From Monilinia fructicola (lineage: Eukaryota > Ascomycota > Leotiomycetes > Helotiales > Sclerotiniaceae): 64,000 nucleotides of DNA. Below the pieces are notes generated by a model. The model was not told the origin of the DNA. It did no database searches and saw only the letters and a program-made list of their open reading frames with translations. Position 1 is the stretch's first letter; the number at the start of each line of letters is the position of its first letter. The stretch lies in the NCBI GenBank assembly GCA_008692225.1, contig VICG01000011.1, positions 1,910,501 through 1,974,500 of the forward strand, read 5' to 3'. This document shows positions 1 through 10,310 of this stretch, one piece after another. Position numbers and translations under genes: made by a program.

Positions 1-186
1 GCTGGCACCGAGAAAGGAGGAATGAACTCAAGGGAAAATGTATATAATGGGGAAGCTTTCTCAGTATCAATCTCATCTACATTGCCATTTTACCGACATA
101 TTCTACTCGTCACTTCAGCTTGAAAAATTATTACAGATTCTAGCTTCGACCAAAACCAATAGTCATATCATCAAACATTCATCAAA

Positions 187-614
187 ATGGTTTCAAAAAA
201 CTAGTCTCGCTTTTTGCTCTCACTACCTTCCTTACATCCACTCTTGCCATACCCGCAACGTTTACCCCCCGACAAGATTCTGTCTGCAGCAATGGTAACC
301 CTTTATGCTGCAAATATAATGCTGTTGGAGTAGCTGACCTAGACTGTGAAGCACGTATGTGCCTGACTCCTCCCATTGCACAATATGATACTCATCTGAT
401 GAAAACAGCACCAGGGCCATACAATGACGTCAAATCTTTCAAAGAGGCCTGTGCTAGTATTGGAAAGATTAGCATGTGCTGCTCTGTTCCTATAGTGAGT
501 TCACGTCTTATTTCTAGATGACTGGTTGTGTGATTATGGTGTTTGCGATGGATACTGACGGCCGTGAACTAGTTGGACCAAGGTCTCGTCTGTAACTCCC
601 CAAATGGCTCCTAA
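187..614 (+). CDS. Class II hydrophobin, reading frame broken in the signal peptide
   Basis: Small secreted amphipathic protein that coats aerial hyphae and spores. Exons by eye: 187-354, 409-494, 573-614, with introns GTATGT..ACAG (54 nt) and GTGAGT..CTAG (78 nt). The mature part has eight cysteines in the order C, CC, C, C, CC, C and the class II hallmark GVADLDC, then FKEAC, SMCC and LDQGLVC near the end. The first spacing (six residues between C1 and the CC pair) is shorter than the usual nine or so. The ATG at 187 sits in a good context (ATCAAAATGG), but its frame reaches TAG after five codons. The hydrophobic signal sequence (LVSLFALTTFL) lies in the frame that begins after the A6 run at 195-200. 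No in-frame ATG precedes it after the stop at 141. One missing or two extra A residues would explain it. This could be a sequence error or a real null allele. Confidence 0.82.
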
Positions 615-2021
615 GCTTTCGAGAAGGATATCTCAGCACACCTTCGCTTAGAAATCCTCGGCCCATGCCAATGTCATGATTGAAGCTTTAACACGGAGTG
701 TCTATTGCCATTTCTTTTTTCGACATCGACTGCGATTATCGTGATTCCAGCACAAGTACCATCCACAGTGTATATAGCTCGCAGGAAAGGAAGTGGAAGG
801 GGTGGGATTGGTAACTCAGTATTGTATCAATGCAATAATATTCGAATTTTAAAATATTCCAAATCTCAGATCTTAGTAAAATAATTGATGAGCTTACTCT
901 GTTACAATCGTGCATTCTCCACTCCAGTAGTCAGTCTATTTTCTGTAATATCTGATTCCGACCTTGATGCTATGCTTCCAATGGAGTATTGACAATCATC
1001 TAGACCGTACGAAGTAGCCAGGCAATATCACATGCCCATATGCATGTGTCAAGAGGATAAGCTAACGAAGGTATGATATGCTGATGATATGAAAGGATTT
1101 ATACATTTAGAATCATATGCAGTAAATTTACAGAAAACCCTTTGCCTTGCGACTTGATATCATCAGATATTCATAACAACCACTTGGCCCAAAAAATCAA
1201 CTAAAGCTACCTAATACTTACCTACGCAATAGACAATCCACTGCAGTAAGTGAACCATTACGTCATACTCATGAAGCAACTCCATGATCGGTCCCTGAAG
1301 ATCAGGGAGGGTTACTTTGAAGAATCTAGGGTTAAACACTCGACTAAATTCAAAGCTCCCACTTCCCCCTCCTCAGATTTGCAACACAAGTTTGGAAGAG
1401 TCACCTGGGCGGTTGTTGATTGATTGTCAATGATTGATATCCATGGCGATGAGATGAAAAACCATCAAATTCTGCCCAAGGCGGTGGCTAACATGGAATT
1501 GAACTTCTTCCCCAGCCACTCGGTTAAAAGCTAATCGCCTCACTCGTCCCAACCTCACCGAATATCTATCGCTGTGGTAACCATGCAGACCATGATTTGG
1601 TACCTGACGCTGCAACAGCTGGCAATGCACACTCGGTGAGGTGATCCTCTTAATACATCACCGCTTGACCCAAGTATTTAAATTTTGAAGCCGTTAAAAA
1701 CCGTTAGGATTGCCAATTGCATCCAAGAACAAACATCCAATTGAGTCGCAATTCCAACATTTTGAATATCTAGATAACCAACCTTATTTATATCTATCGT
1801 ATGAGATAAGGATTTCATTTGGGTATCATACTGCGGGGAAGTCAATAAAGTAGGTGGTTGGGCAGCGAAACCTTGAAATAAAATAACGGGTATTTTTCCT
1901 CTTCCATTCCTCAGTCTGAGGTTATTTGATTCTTCTTCTCCTTCTTTGCACGGATTCCTCGGATTCATACTAATCATCAAAAGTAGACCTAGACATATAG
2001 CTCCATACATCAAGCGTCAAA
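615..2021. other. Intergenic, no gene seen
   Basis: About 1.4 kb after the hydrophobin gene with only short open frames and no recognisable domains. The last few hundred bases are presumably the promoter of the GPI-protein gene. No tRNA or repeat was seen. Confidence 0.5.
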
Positions 2022-2870
2022 ATGCGTTACCAATCTTCATTCCTCGCCTTCTCCCTCCTCACCACAACTAGCACAGCTCTTCAAATTCCATCACTTATCT
2101 CACCACCCGAACCCTTTTACGCGCCGACTTCTCTAGACCTCGATGTTTCCTCAGATCCATCTCTATCAACAAATGAAACCATTCTCCCCGATACCTCCCC
2201 CGCCTCCTCAAAACCTAAACTCGACCTCCTCAAACGCGCAGGAAACTGTCCTGCAAACTATAATTCGTGTTCCACGCTCAAAGCCGCATATGGAGGCGCA
2301 TGCTGTCCCGCATCAGCAACCTGCTCAACCGACTCTTCCCAAAACATAGCCTGCTGTGCCATTGGCGCATCATGTACAGGCACCGTCGCAACCCCTACGA
2401 GCGGAACCCCGGCACGAGTTTCAGCGACCGCCACTGGAACATTCATTTCGAATGCCTATTTCCCCTTCCCGATCCTCCCTACGACCTATGTCAACTCCGC
2501 AGCTTGTGCTAAGGCTACGGATTCCTGCGCTAGTAACTATGCGCTTTGTACTGTGGCACTCGAAGGTGGGATGGGTGGGGGATTCACAATATCGGCTCCA
2601 AATGGAGGCATTACAGTTGCGGCTAGCACTCTCAGTGGAGGATTTTTGGCGGCGCCTACTGCTGTGAGCATTTGTCAGAGTTTGAGTAATGCTGCTTGTG
2701 CGGCGGTTGAAAGTGCGGGATGCGGACAGTTTGGAACGAAATCGGCGACTGCTACTGATAGTTTTGTCATTGGGACAAATGGTGTGGGACCTATGATTCC
2801 AAGACCGACGATGATGAACTGTTTACCGTATGCGGCTGCTGCGGCCGGAGTCATGGGATTGGTAATGTGA
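2022..2870 (+). CDS. Cysteine-rich GPI-anchored cell-surface protein, function unknown
   Basis: Intronless frame of 282 aa. The N-terminus is a signal peptide (SSFLAFSLLTTTSTA). Residues about 30-70 are Ser/Pro/Thr-rich with one NET glycosylation site. A basic KRAGNCP site opens a short cysteine cluster (residues about 72-120) with CC pairs (GACCPASATC, ACCAIGASC). The rest is Gly/Ala/Thr-rich with scattered cysteines. The last ~20 residues are small and hydrophobic (AAAAAGVMGLVM), as expected for GPI-anchor addition. These properties fit a cell-wall or plasma-membrane glycoprotein of filamentous ascomycetes. No enzyme motif is visible. The KR before the cysteine block may be a Kex2 processing site (inference). 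Confidence 0.75.
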   Translation: MRYQSSFLAFSLLTTTSTALQIPSLISPPEPFYAPTSLDLDVSSDPSLSTNETILPDTSPASSKPKLDLLKRAGNCPANYNSCSTLKAAYGGACCPASATCSTDSSQNIACCAIGASCTGTVATPTSGTPARVSATATGTFISNAYFPFPILPTTYVNSAACAKATDSCASNYALCTVALEGGMGGGFTISAPNGGITVAASTLSGGFLAAPTAVSICQSLSNAACAAVESAGCGQFGTKSATATDSFVIGTNGVGPMIPRPTMMNCLPYAAAAAGVMGLVM

Positions 2871-3746
2871 GGTGAAATCAGCATGGTTTGATCTTTACGA
2901 ATTGCAATTTGGGGAAGAAATGATATGATGTGACGTGATATCTTGATGCTTTGATACTGGGATTAGTATCTAAATGCTATTGGTATGGCGGAAATATGAC
3001 GACAGGATATGGGAAAATGCCACGATGTAACGTCAGGTTTGGTTTGGTGGAAAGAATTGCGAGGAACGGGGAAGTCTTTGTTACGGACGAAAGGGTTAGC
3101 GAGTTAATGGAGCGCGTGTAAAAAAGCTTGATAGCGGATTATCTATACTGAGGGAGTCTGGGTTTGGAGTTAATGATTAATGAATATGGATGAGATTTTC
3201 GGCATCGATTGATATGGATTGACATGACAACGATGGGTCAGAATTATTATGTTTAGACAAATATCAATATGTACAATTTATGACATATATGTGACAAGTT
3301 GGTTTCTCCTAATGCCAGCCTCAACTTGACTCATTGAAGTTCAAATTAAGGCATCGTTTGCGTGCTCTCATATAGAAATCTGTCAACAAGAGAAGTAACT
3401 AATTCATCATCTACATAATTGATCAGCAGCCTATCACTTTCGCCTTTGTACTTAGGGCTTATGGAATTTCATCCACCCATGCCACTAAAATGTAACTCCC
3501 CGAAGCCTACGGAGTATATGTAAGCCCCACCACTACCCCGCACTCCCATTCCTTCGAGCTCATATCTTACAAATCACCTCGCCATAAACTCGGCATCATA
3601 ATAGTAATTATCCAAGAAGGAACATTCCTCATTCAGACCAATAATCTAATTCATAATATAAAAGTGTGTCCTGCCAACTCCTTCCATCCCATCATCACCT
3701 CTCACCTCCTCTCGCCCCTTCATCGTCTCCTCAAATCCAACTAATT
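2871..3746. other. Intergenic, no gene seen
   Basis: AT-leaning spacer between two plus-strand genes. It holds a short TACGGAGTA-type motif near 3508 and no coding signal. Confidence 0.5.
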
Positions 3747-4735
3747 ATGGCCACTTTCTTCCCAAACTTCACCTCCCAATCTATATCCGTCTCAGATGGT
3801 ATATCAATCCACACTCTCACCGGTCCCAAGACCGGCCCTCCCCTTCTTCTCATCCATGGGTTTCCCCAAACACATCATATATGGCACCTCGTGGCGCCCC
3901 AACTCGCCGACCAACACTCGCTCGTATTAGTCGATTTACGGGGCTATGGACTGAGTTCAAAACCACGTGCGAGCGAGCACGGGGGACACGTGGAATACAG
4001 CAAAGGCGTCATGGTACGTACTGCACCCCCTCCGCACCACGCGCATCCATCATCGATCCAGGAAGGCCCAGGCTAACACGCGACCAAACTACCCAGGGCG
4101 AAGATTGTCTCGCCGTCATGACGTCGCTGGGGTACTCCCAATTTTCCATCCTTGCCCACGACCGCGGCGCGCGCGTCGCCCATCAACTTGCCATCGATCA
4201 CCCAGAGGCCGTCTCCAAGGTGATGCTGCTGGATATCCTCCCCACGCTGACGATGTTCGAGTTGGGAAAGGCGAGCTGGTATCAGAAGTACTGGCATTGG
4301 CAGTTTCTCTCGCAGCCTTCCCCCTTTCCTGAATCGGCTATCCTTGCGGATCCGGCGCTGTATGCGGAGAAGTTCTTGGGGCCTGGGGGCGTCGGGGGGA
4401 AAGGGGTGGTGTTTCATCCTGAGGTGAGGGCGCAGTATGAGGGCTTGTTGAGGGATGAGGAGGCGCTTCATGGTATGTGTGAGGATTATCGTGCGGGGGT
4501 CTCGATCGATCTGGAGGAGCAGAGGAGAGATCGGAAGGCGGGGAAGAAGATCTCGTGTGATGTTTTTGTGGTGTGGGGGAGGAACGGGGCGTGTGAGACG
4601 GAGTTTGGGAATGTGGTTGCGCTTTGGAGGGAGGTTTGTGGGGGGAAGGTGGAAGGGTATGGGGTAGATGGGGGGCATTATGTTCCGGAGGAGTGTAGTG
4701 AGAAATTGGTTAGTTTGGCTAGGGAGTTCTTCTAG
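3747..4735 (+). CDS. Alpha/beta-fold hydrolase, haloacetate dehalogenase / epoxide hydrolase-like
   Basis: Two exons, 3747-4013 and 4097-4735, split by an 83-nt intron (GTACGT..CCAG), give 301 aa. The start MATFFPNF is the first ATG in frame with the family-like sequence. Visible family motifs are the oxyanion-hole region HGFPQTHHIWH, the strand DLRGYGLSSKP, the nucleophile elbow AHDRGARVAHQ (Asp as nucleophile, as in fluoroacetate dehalogenases and epoxide hydrolases), LLDILPT after it, and a C-terminal catalytic His in GGHYVPEE. The HDRGAR signature is characteristic of haloacetate dehalogenase-like proteins, where Asp attacks the carbon-halogen bond. In fungi the true substrate is usually unknown. 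There is no signal peptide, so it is probably cytosolic. The 3' half is unusually GC-rich compared with its neighbours. Confidence 0.85.
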
Positions 4736-6257
4736 TTTGCCGATTGAGAGTGGTTGGGATCCTTATCTGGATACGAGTACGTTCTCGACTAAGAATATGA
4801 ATTACGCATGGGTATACCGATATCGTATCGAGATTGGTATTCGAATTCAAAACCTAGATACCTAGTTCTTCCGGTATTTGGAACTATTTGAAGGATCATG
4901 CACTTTTCTCATCAATGGTGTATATATGGCGGGTCATATTGAAGATATCACGGTGCATTCTCTCCTGACATTTAAGTCAACCAAACTTCGTCCCCTGATC
5001 AGCGCATGGTCGTAAGATTCCTAACGTTGACGAGTTTCCCAGTCAAAAGTAAAGGATCCTCGTTGTTGATTTCTGAAATATACAGGAAACAACAATCCCA
5101 TCCTATAAATAACTATCGCCATCATGCATATATTCCTCGCCTGACAGAAAATCTTGAGTCCCATCAACCTTCAAACTCTGTATCACATCGACTTTCCCGA
5201 AGAATAGTATTCATGATATCCTCAGGGCAGAATGCTTTTCCCATCTCCCTGCCGTACCACTATATGCGATCTTGATGGTGAAACTAGTGAGATGCCACGG
5301 CTTTATATTTACTTCTGGGGGTTTATTCTCAAGTTGCATGAGTCTTGCGGGGAATACTACTCGAACTATTGCAACCGTAATCTTCGCTTGATGGACTGAT
5401 TTTCTTACTCGCAGTTCAAGGAACAGTTAGTTATGTTGTCACGAAGTGCATTCTAGCTTTTGGGGTATAATTAAATTTGACGGCTTATTGAGTATACACT
5501 CTCTATTGATGAGAAGAAGACTTGACTGATCACGAGTCGATGGGAATGTGGGAGTACTGAAGATTCATGCGTTTTGATTGCCGGTCTTGCAGGTAAGAAT
5601 TGAGAGTTGTGGCTGGGTCTGATGCAGAATGAGATTTGTTGGAGGAGACGTTGTATTTTTGATAGTGATGGGTAGGAGGAAGATATTAAGGGATGTTGTT
5701 TTATATTTGCTGTCAGTGGTTTAGTGGAAATAGAGTTGGGCGCTTTATGTAAAGCAGAGCATACCTGGGTACTTAGGTAGGTAATAGGTAGGTAATTATA
5801 GAAAGCATAATAAGGGGGAAACTTCATTATCATGACTATGCTTTATTTTCCAATCATGTGAAAGGACTAATAAAATCGCTTGGATTTTTGGAAATCCGTA
5901 AATACTCGCAAATATAAACAATAAGGGCAGCTAGATTATTATGCTTTATTAAATTAGAAAATGCATTTGTGAATACGCTTTGGGGTTAAAATGGTGGCGT
6001 CCAGAGTAGTAAAGCAGCAACAAATCGGAAACTCTTAACAAACCTTGGAAAGTTTCGCTTGACTTAGTAAAGTCAAACCCCAATATCTACAGATAGGAGA
6101 AAGGACTCATCGCAGTGAGGACCAAACTCAATCCTAATCTTTTTCACAAGATATCCATGATATTATAAACTTAAATGGCCTCGGGATAGTGATGAAAGCT
6201 CATTAGTTGAGTTGACCTTACCTCTCAGATTCAGGAGGTTGTAGACTATTGAGTCCA
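4736..6257. other. Gene-poor spacer
   Basis: 1.5 kb without a supportable gene. Short open frames near 5006-5275 and 5471-5833 lack introns, domains or plausible composition. A TAGGTAGGTAATAGGTAGGTA block lies near 5773-5795. The AT-rich element begins just after this stretch. Confidence 0.5.
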
Positions 6258-6273
6258 TGATGAATAGGTATAT

Positions 6274-6299
6274 AGGTCGGATGGACATCCATCTGAGCT
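6274..6299 (+). repeat. Left terminal inverted repeat
   Basis: 26 bp, perfect inverted match to 6916-6941. It contains a GATGGACATCCATC near-palindrome. Confidence 0.85.
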
Positions 6300-6915
6300 T
6301 ATATGAACCTATAGGGCGTCTCTTAAAAAAAAGGTTAACTGTAAAGGTTCACTTGATGTTTAACTGAATTTATAATTTTATGCAAATTTATAATTTTTTC
6401 AAAAAAAATTTAAACGTTTTCTAAATGTTTAGAAAACATTTTAAAAATATTTAAAAAAATATTTAAAAAGTATTTAGAAATTAAATATATTTAAACATTA
6501 ATAATATAATAAATAAATAAAAATAAATTTAAATATATATATTAATTAATATAGCTTTATTAAAAGATAAATTATTTAATAAAAAGATAATTAAATTATA
6601 TGTATATATATATTAATATTTAATTTAGTTTAATTTAAAATAAAATTAAAATAAATTTATATAAGATAATTATACTTTTTTTGAATAATAATTTTAAATT
6701 AGATTCTAAACGTTTTCTAAACGTTTTCTAAACGTCTTTTAAACATTTTCTAAACATTTTGAAAACGTTTAGAAAATGTTTAGAATTTAATTTAAAAAAT
6801 TAGTAATTTATTAATAATCAAGTTTTGTATATTTTTTCATGAATTTTTATAAATTTTATACAAATTTATAACTTTTGCTTCACTAGTCCACCCGACGTTT
6901 TTCCGAGTCCATACG

Positions 6916-6941
6916 AGCTCAGATGGATGTCCATCCGACCT
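6916..6941 (-). repeat. Right terminal inverted repeat
   Basis: Perfect reverse complement of 6274-6299. It is followed 8 bp later by the direct repeat TGATGAAT (6950-6957). Confidence 0.85.
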
Positions 6942-6957
6942 GTCGACTCTGATGAAT

Positions 6958-8120
6958 GGGAACTCGAGTTGCAGGCCCACCAATATTGAAGTGTTTTAGA
7001 TCTGTAAAATGAAAACCCAATATCCAGGCGGGATCCAGGATTATTATGATGTAGCAAGACTATATCACAGAAGATTCTAGTTATGTTAAAGTTTTCAAGT
7101 TCTGGAAAATACTATGCGTGAGCTGCTGACCTCCGAAGTCAATCGTAAGCAATCGCATGTACAAAAGGTTAGGCCTATAGCATTTTACCTTACTGGCTCA
7201 CCAAAATTATTGTTGACGTTACATTTTCCTAACTTGACTGCTTCGCTACTAGGATAGTACAGTACATACTATCAAGGTGGTACTTCTTGCAATCTCATAA
7301 AGTACAACCGAGTTCGGTAATCGGAACGAGGAGAGTATGCAGGTACCCGTCGGTAATACTGTATGTGACCACTCCCGAGAACCATTCCATCGGGATTGTC
7401 GCATTCACGGTATTGGCCAACGCATTTCCATCTAACAACTTTATCATCAATAAATTTTGTGTCTGAGTTTCATATTCCCCTTTACTTTGAAAGACGAATG
7501 GGGAAGGAAGTAAAGAGAAAAGTCCAGTTGTGAAGCGTGATGGTGAGACCCTATTTTGTTGATTATGTACATGGACCGCAAATGAATGGAGAGGATGACT
7601 TTTTAATGGAATTTCTTACCAGTCGCCAACCTCCGTATTGGTTGTTTGTACAGTTACCAAGATTGTTGTTGCAAGAAATGAATTCGTACAGTTAGTAAAG
7701 ATGCTGGTAGTCGCCTACCCAATAAGTAGCCATTTTCCAATCTAGCACTTATCTACGACAGACTCCAGATACTTCGCGGTCTAAAAAGTCAATCTAAGTC
7801 CTCTTGACATGGCAAATATATCTGATAGATGGAAATTGAGAAAGTAGACATATCTAGAACCTAATGGGCAATTACACAAAGAACTGATCGAACAATATGT
7901 AACTTCTGGAATCACCTGCATTTCACCAATTAGGTGATGAGGCCATCCAACTGTAATAAGAACTTATAAATAATAGTACCAGTATCTCCCAAAGAGCCCG
8001 GCTCAGATACTAGAAACACGACAAAACTCCCTCACATGCTCGTTCTTGACGAACTGCCCATCAGAAATCTACTATACTTTTATAAGATTACCTCCCCAGC
8101 GCAAACAGTCAAGCTTCAGT
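6958..8120. other. Intergenic, no gene seen
   Basis: About 1.2 kb of ordinary composition after the AT-rich element. It holds the promoter of the alpha-kinase gene but no coding or RNA signal that can be supported. Confidence 0.5.
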
Positions 8121-9026
8121 ATGTCTCATCGACGGACTAACAATGCTACGGAAGCTGAAATCGACTTATCTCACATTTTTGCATCAGGAACATTCAAAAA
8201 CGTCTGGGTATGTTACCATCGGACTTTTTCGTCATCACCCATGGCTTTCATCTAAAATCTGCAGTACTAACCTGCTTGCCAGATGGGTACATATACGAAG
8301 GGTCCAAGAAGTGGTCAAAAATGTGTCTCAAAAGAGTTCAAGTCTGGTTCCGTGCTTGAAGAACACTACTTCGACGAAGAACTGGGCATACTCCGACTTG
8401 CACAAGGCATAATTGATGCTTTCCACAACGCGAATATCGTTCCAGGACGAGAAGTCATTCTCAACAGACCCGAGATCTGGACTTATTTCGAAGGATCTAG
8501 ACTTGGACAAAAATGCCTTGTGGAACCCATGATTGAAAACTTCGAAAAATTCAACAGCAATACAGGATGGACGGCACGTCCGACCGTATGGAATGATGCC
8601 ATGCAAGCCTTGAGTCACTTCTCCTACCACAGTTCAGGTCGACAGTTTTTATTGTGTGATGTTCAAGGAGGATCATATAGCAATGGATAGTAAGTGTCCT
8701 TTCATGCTTGTCTTGTTCTTTTGTCTTTTACCCTAATAGCTCTATCCAAATCATACACAACGGCTAGTACATCCCCTAACACAATGATCAGTATCCTCTC
8801 AGACCCAATCATTATGTCGCCTCAATATCAAGGATGCGGACAAGGGGACTTGGGGCTTGATGGAATCAAAGCTTTCTTCCAGAGACATAACTGCGGTCGA
8901 TTCTGTAGCCGGCACTGGATCAAGCCTGAAATCACTGGGAGCGTTCTCATTCCAATGCAGCAAGGAACTGTTATGTTTGAGCGCCTCCCCATCCGTCAGA
9001 GTCGTAATGCTCTGTCGAGATCATGA
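8121..9026 (+). CDS. Stand-alone alpha-kinase (MHCK/EF2K family) domain protein
   Basis: Three exons, 8121-8207, 8283-8689 and 8792-9026, with introns of 75 and 102 nt (GTATGT..CCAG, GTAAGT..TCAG), give 242 aa that are almost entirely one alpha-kinase domain. Visible features in order: FASGTFKNVW then MGTYTKGPRSGQ (N-lobe), CVSKEF carrying the presumed ATP-binding Lys, LVEPMIENFEKFNSNTGW, ALSHFSYHSSG, LLCDVQGG, a YILSDPIIMS strand, GDLGLDGIKAFF, and the zinc-site segment HNCGRFCSRHW with a C-x3-C pair. Alpha-kinases are atypical Ser/Thr kinases. Fungi carry variable numbers of such single-domain proteins, with substrates largely unknown. The exon structure follows the domain well. The C-terminal ~30 residues are less certain. 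Confidence 0.85.
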
Positions 9027-10310
9027 GAGTGAGGTGATGGGTGACTGAAGGTGTGAAGGGGCGGCGATCGCGAAACTTTGAATGGCCATATTCTCATGCG
9101 ACCAATGTCAGGGATAGAATGGGTTCGATATATTATTCACATGGAGTAACAAAAGGTGACATGACTCAAAGTCTGACAAGAAATTTATTCCGAGTCATAT
9201 TTTCAATTTCTACCATGTCAAACATGCCAGGCTGAGCGATTGTTTACACTGCAGCTAATTTTGGCTGATATCATAAAGTCACGTGGTTCAATGATTTTCT
9301 AGCAACAAATCATAAAATAAGTAAAAAGGGACACTAAAGCTCTATCATAGTCTTTGGATCCTCTGTACGAGTTCAGGTATCTTTAATGATATGAGCTCCA
9401 AAGCATATACGGGCAGCTCTTTTCAATGGTGTTGATTGTAGTGATCACGTGAAAGACTCGCTCGGTATCGGATTAACATTTTCACGATATCAATATCATG
9501 CATCTTGCTTTGATCCGGAACCTCCGAAATGAACCTTGGAAAGTCAAAGAACAAATCAAATTTGTTATTCTATCCTTGTGTTCCATCTAACATCAATTGT
9601 ATCTGACTATGTGGATTGATCAAAGACAAAGAAAAGAATCGAAGCATTACAACCAAAGAGGTGAGTGAAGAAATAATTCTATAAAACATCAAATATCGTA
9701 TCTATTTATATGAATACGAAAAAGAGATCTGTATGGCGGTAAAGCTAACCAAAACCCCCAACTCTGGCCCATATATATCGACTAAGATGACCAACATATA
9801 GGCCAATTGATCCATTATAGCGCCAGCACTTGAAAAGCAAAGCCTCAAACAACTTACGCGGTTTGGAATTTCAGCAATTTCATTCGGCGTCTCATCATCA
9901 ACTCCCATCATCTCAATTTCTCAAAAGTATAAGCGCCAGTTGGTGATCATCAGTCATCATCTGCCTTTCTTTCCCAGTCACCTTATAAGAGTTGACATTG
10001 AAACGTCAGTAGTAGGTCAGTCGTGTGAATCATTTCCTCGTCAGTTTCACTCATTTTACGTCTCACGTCTTGACTTTCTTGGGGAAGGAGAGTTTATCAA
10101 CATTGATCCTTGAATAGTCCAATCAATAGCGTCAAGAATAACGTCTTGAAAGGCATTGAAATTTCTTGAACTTCTTGGCGACAACACAGCCTCAAGCTTC
10201 TTACATTACATTGAATGCACCCATTTTCTATCTTCAATCCTCTTGTTCCCATCTCTTTTAAGGGGATTCCAATATCTTTTTACTTTACGACTTGATGTGA
10301 ATCTTTCACG
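9027..10310. other. Intergenic, no gene seen
   Basis: 1.3 kb without supportable genes. The part just upstream of 10311 is pyrimidine-rich (CTTTCTTTCC, TCTTGTTCCC), as in many fungal promoters and 5' leaders. Confidence 0.5.

Larger units (their letters stand above)
6266..6949. mobile_element. AT-rich, RIP-like non-autonomous DNA element with terminal inverted repeats
   Basis: A 26-bp stretch starting AGGTCGGATGG at 6274-6299 is exactly inverted at 6916-6941. Inside it the repeat continues for about 20 bp with differences that are mostly C/T and G/A transitions. The 8-mer TGATGAAT occurs at 6258-6265 and again at 6950-6957, exactly 8 bp outside each repeat arm. It would be an 8-bp target-site duplication of a ~684-bp element. 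The interior (about 6360-6860) is extremely A/T-rich with no coding capacity, as expected after repeat-induced point mutation. An 8-bp duplication is typical of hAT-family insertions (established knowledge). Assignment to hAT is inference, because the termini do not show a clean CAG..CTG end. Confidence 0.72.

Noticed and set aside
4073..4678. 201-codon minus-strand frame over the hydrolase gene
   Set aside because: GC-rich antisense shadow of exon 2; composition is Pro/Arg/His-rich without domains.
5471..5833. 120-codon minus-strand frame
   Set aside because: Biased Ser/Ile/Tyr composition, no motif, and no promoter or splice features.
6360..6860. CRISPR-like or structured array in the AT-rich block (AAACGTTTTCTAAA repeats)
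   Set aside because: Irregular AT-rich repeats with no fixed spacer length, in a eukaryotic genome; better explained as a RIP-mutated transposon interior.
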